Source of the DNA: Schoenoplectus triqueter | Lineage: Eukaryota; Streptophyta; Magnoliopsida; Poales; Cyperaceae | Direction: 5' to 3' | NCBI GenBank assembly: GCA_964058805.1 | Contig: CAXKVV010000021.1 | Location: forward strand, 1 to 36,896 | Length of the DNA: 36,896 nt | Shown: positions 34,169 to 36,896 of the stretch, piece after piece | Layout: the number at the start of each line of letters is the position of its first letter | Numbering within the stretch: the stretch's first letter is position 1 | Position numbers and translations under genes: made by a program | The notes under the pieces: model-generated | What the model was told of the DNA's origin: nothing | Database searches by the model: none | The model's input: only the letters and a program-made list of their open reading frames with translations

Positions 34169-34803
34169 CTGCATTAAGTAATGTCCCAAATAAAATATAA
34201 CACATCATCAAGCAATAATTGACCATTTTTTAGAAGTTAAATAAATGATGAAGAGAAACAAGCTCCAATTTTTTAAATATCAAAAGAAAAAATGAACCAC
34301 TAATTGATGCAGTGTTAATTAGCTAAGCTACATTGTGACATCTGGATTGAAAAAAACAGCACAAAAGCATAAAAATGCAAGCAGGAACCCAAAATTTACA
34401 GCCTTAATCTAAAATTAAGGGAGCATTAAATTCATTTTCTCATACCAAATCAAGAGGCACAATCGCCTCTAATCACATCACATTAGCTAAATCCCAACAA
34501 GATGGGGCCCCAGTTGTTCAAAACTCGGGACTTTAACCAAAAACTGAAATCTTTTTTTTTAAAAAAAAAAAACAAGATCATCATTTCAAGCAAGTAACAT
34601 GTCTTGAGATATACAAACTAGCACTGGCGTAAAACAATTCGATAAAAAAAATGAAACAAAAAGATTGGAAACGCAGATAATACCGGATCGAAGCAAACGG
34701 AGTCCACAAGCTCACTCTAACTGAACTGCGGGGCCCGCCTAATTGCAAATCGTAAGAGGAGATGGCAAGAAATGGTTAATATAATATAAAAGGGAGATTA
34801 TAC
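34169..34803 (-). other. Probable 5'-UTR intron of aspartokinase
   Basis: A leader exon of about 110 bases, ending CCTGAGTCA at 34804, is followed by GTATAATC. The acceptor AATGCAG lies directly before the ATG at 34168. The leader (CTCGTTCTCTCGC type) is placed correctly relative to a TATA box. Cap site and splice sites are inferred, not proven. Confidence 0.6.
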
Positions 34804-34948
34804 TGACTCAGGCGCCTGGGCTTAGTTTCTCCCTCCTGGCTGTCTGACGCGAAGAGCGAGAGAACGAGAGGGAGAAAAGACGCGGAAGCGGGAAGGAGGG
34901 GAAATGAAACGCGGCGGCGGTGAGCCGGGTCACTGGCTCTTGCGCGTA

Positions 34949-34955
34949 TTATATA
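34949..34955 (-). promoter_or_regulatory. TATA box of aspartokinase
   Basis: Minus-strand TATATAA in CTTATATAATACG. Transcription would start about 30 bases downstream, near 34917-34920, giving the short leader exon that ends at 34804. Confidence 0.6.
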
Positions 34956-35094
34956 AGGCCAGTAAAAGACAAATAAAAATCACAATAGAATAGACTTCAC
35001 GCACGCTGAAATTTTCCGCATCGCGCTTTCGTTTTCTGAACAGGAACCTTTTCCGGGGGAGGCAGGCATGGATCAGGAGCACAATGTTTATATC

Positions 35095-35549
35095 TGGGAC
35101 CGCTAACGAATCGAATTTGAGTTCGAGTGTTTGATTTTGATTTAAAATTATTTTAAAGTAAAGTAAATTAAAATTAAAATTAAACTTTAAATGAACTCAA
35201 TTATTTTTAATTTTTATATTTATATTTTATATTATCATAAATAATTAAAGCTAAAATAATTATTTTATTAATTTATATTAAAATTTCAAAATTATTTATT
35301 AATTAAATAATAAATTAATAATATTTTATTAATTTTATAATATAATAATTATATTATTAACTAAATAATTAAAAATATATACAAATAACTATATATCGAA
35401 TTATTATGAATCGAACTCGAACTAATTCATTAAAATAGTTATTGAACCGAACTCGAATCGAACTAATAAAAAAATCTAATCGAATAAACTGAACTCGAAC
35501 TAAAATCGAATTGAACGCCGAACGAATTACGAACTTTGTTGTGGCCCTA
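35095..35549. mobile_element. hAT-like element just upstream of the aspartokinase promoter
   Basis: A perfect 8-bp target duplication tttatatc occurs at 35087-35094 and 35550-35557. The element starts TGGGACCGCTAACGAATCG; the complement of its right end is TAGGGCCACAACAAAGTTCG, so the terminal repeats are imperfect. The interior is made of TTCGAGTTCG / CGAACTCGAA words around an AT-rich core. No coding capacity. It lies about 140 bp upstream of the TATA box. Confidence 0.75.
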
Positions 35550-35557
35550 TTTATATC

Positions 35558-36130
35558 CTAATCCTCTTTTTTTGAGAAAAAAGTTTATATCTTAAATCCT
35601 AAATCAATTTTTTTACTGCTATTCATTTTTTTAAAAGAAAAATATTTTATTGGTGTTAGAACAATTTTTTTATTTTTTATGACCATTTTTTGGTCAACCC
35701 TCTGGACCGGAAAATAATTAGCTCCAGTTATTTTTTTTTTTGTTTTTCTCTGATATTGTTCACAATTGACCCCATTGACAATGACACCTAATTTTAATTT
35801 CGGACCAGCATAGAGAACCAAATTTTTTTATGTTAATAATATAATTTTTAATTATAAAAATATTAAAAAATCATAATATATTAAGTGAATAAATATCTTA
35901 TAATTAATCATAATTTTAATGATCATATTTTTAACTAACCATCATTTTTTGGTTTTTGGTTTTACTATTTGTTTCTTAAAAAACTGTTTAAGAAATTATG
36001 TCAAAAATTTGTTGAAAAATTATATATATCTCGAGATAGTAAGATTTAAAATGCCGTTGTTCGGTTAGAAAAGTGTTTGTGGATGGAATCCTCCAAGAAG
36101 GGTTTGAGAAGCAAAAATGTTCTGATAAAG
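35558..36130. other. AT-rich intergenic DNA
   Basis: No gene, tRNA or element end is recognised. Long T runs occur (for example near 35730). Confidence 0.45.
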
Positions 36131-36172
36131 ACACGAGGCTCATAACCTCGAAGTCACGGGTTCAAATCCCCA
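36131..36172 (+). pseudogene. tRNA-like fragment with CAU anticodon arm
   Basis: CGAGG-CTCATAA-CCTCG forms a perfect 5-bp anticodon stem with a 7-base loop and CAT anticodon. It is followed by AAGTC and a T-arm-like ACGGG-TTCAAAT-CCC, of which only three pairs form. It resembles the 3' part of plastid-type tRNA-fMet, or the tRNA-derived head of a SINE (B box GGTTCAAATCC). No D arm or acceptor stem is recognisable, so it is not a functional tRNA. Confidence 0.5.
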
Positions 36173-36561
36173 AGTTGTCTCTTGCCTGCCCATGGATTCA
36201 GCAGCAGTTTGAAAGGTTGGATTCTCTCAGAAATTCTCAAATTCAACATGTAACATTATAAGAAATTTCGGAGTTTTTTTTTCATGAATGCGTGATCTCC
36301 CTTTGCACGAAAATGGGCAGTAGAAGGTTGGTGAATCATCACCCTAGCGTGATCCAACTACTCGATATAATAGAAGTTGCGGTTACGATAAAAGTTGTAA
36401 GCTTTTTCTTCCAATTTCTTTCGCTTGTGTTCTCTCTGAATTAAACTTTTTTTCAAATCCTGGATATAAAAATATTCTCAAATTCACCATGCATACCAAA
36501 ACTCGGTGCAAAAAACCAACCAGATTGACCAAGTACTTGTATCTAGACACGTGAAACGAAA
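36173..36561. other. Non-coding flank between tRNA-like fragment and hAT MITE
   Basis: No gene is seen. If the tRNA-like stretch is a SINE head, this region would hold its body, but no 3' tail or target duplication could be defined. Confidence 0.35.
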
Positions 36562-36569
36562 ACTATATA

Positions 36570-36838
36570 CAGGGGCGGAGCCATATAAACCCAGGGGGTA
36601 CAAGTGTTACCCCCTAGAAAATTAAAAACCAATAGAATAAAGAGTAATAGATCCACTAAGTCACACTCTGAAAAATTTTTGTGTTACCCTCTGGAGTCTG
36701 GACTCTGAATTGGTCTTTGATTTATTAAAAATGCATGTTGAAGATTTTTTTATACCGATAAATTAATGGGTTTTAACCCGCTAAGATATTCAATCCGATT
36801 GAGGCTACACCCTGAAAAAATTCCTGGCTCCGCTCCTG
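36570..36838. mobile_element. hAT-type MITE (family B, copy 2) with perfect 8-bp TSD
   Basis: Ends are CAGGGGCGGAGCCA and TGGCTCCGCTCCTG. The target duplication actatata is perfect at 36562-36569 and 36839-36846. It is collinear with the copy at 8469-8736 over its whole length with only scattered substitutions and a 1-bp length difference. The 8-bp duplication and CAGGGGCGGA ends place it in the hAT superfamily. Confidence 0.92.
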
Positions 36839-36896
36839 ACTATATATCAAGTTTTTTGGGTTCAAATTTGAACAAATTTATTCTAATAATTTGAAT

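Noticed and set aside
1..36896. CRISPR array, bacterial operon or viral gene cluster
   Set aside because: No regularly spaced identical repeats and no adjacent co-oriented ORFs. All gene structures are plant nuclear.

Overview
This is a window of plant (angiosperm) nuclear DNA. Its genes are split by GT-AG introns, it carries a nuclear-type tRNA-Lys(UUU), an intronless P-class PPR gene, a plant-type lysine-sensitive aspartokinase with 13 coding exons, and many plant transposons. The intergenic DNA is very AT-rich. I cannot name the species from sequence alone. LAYOUT: (1) 1-4.7 kb, + strand: the last five exons of a single-domain Sec14/CRAL-TRIO lipid-transfer protein. Its first exon is not visible. 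Two small DNA transposons lie in the introns or upstream flank. (2) 4.7-9.8 kb: gene-poor DNA with a GC-rich block carrying an ACGT G-box, a second MITE of the family found in the Sec14 intron, a 268-bp hAT-type MITE and AT-rich filler. (3) 9.87 kb: tRNA-Lys(UUU). (4) 10.6-12.5 kb, - strand: a complete five-exon gene for a plastid-targeted DUF2301 membrane protein. (5) 12.8-14.3 kb: a decayed tandem array with an alternating (dimeric) period, then a 403-bp long-TIR foldback MITE with a perfect 9-bp target duplication. (6) 15.0-24.4 kb: a Ty1-copia retrotransposon on the - strand with LTRs of about 2.1 kb, an initiator-Met PBS, a PPT and a decayed gag-pol. Its outer end is truncated, and a fragment of another LTR of the same family abuts it. 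(7) 25.3-27.9 kb, + strand: an 859-aa PPR protein. (8) 29.0-34.9 kb, - strand: monofunctional aspartokinase, convergent with the PPR gene, with a 5'-UTR intron, a TATA box, one GC-AG intron, one MITE in an intron and another just upstream of the promoter. (9) 35.5-36.9 kb: AT-rich flank, a tRNA-like fragment and a second copy of the 268-bp hAT MITE. The genes are independent housekeeping or organellar genes: phosphoinositide/lipid transfer, plastid membrane, organellar RNA processing, and the first step of Lys/Thr/Met synthesis. There is no operon-like logic between them. I do not see a convincing new multi-gene system. The most distinctive structures are the terminal-repeat elements whose ends and target duplications can be read to the base, the dimeric tandem array, a 21-bp perfect inverted repeat downstream of the DUF2301 gene, and the non-canonical GC-AG intron. 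Exon boundaries were placed by hand from splice consensus, reading-frame continuity and remembered family conservation; no database search was run.
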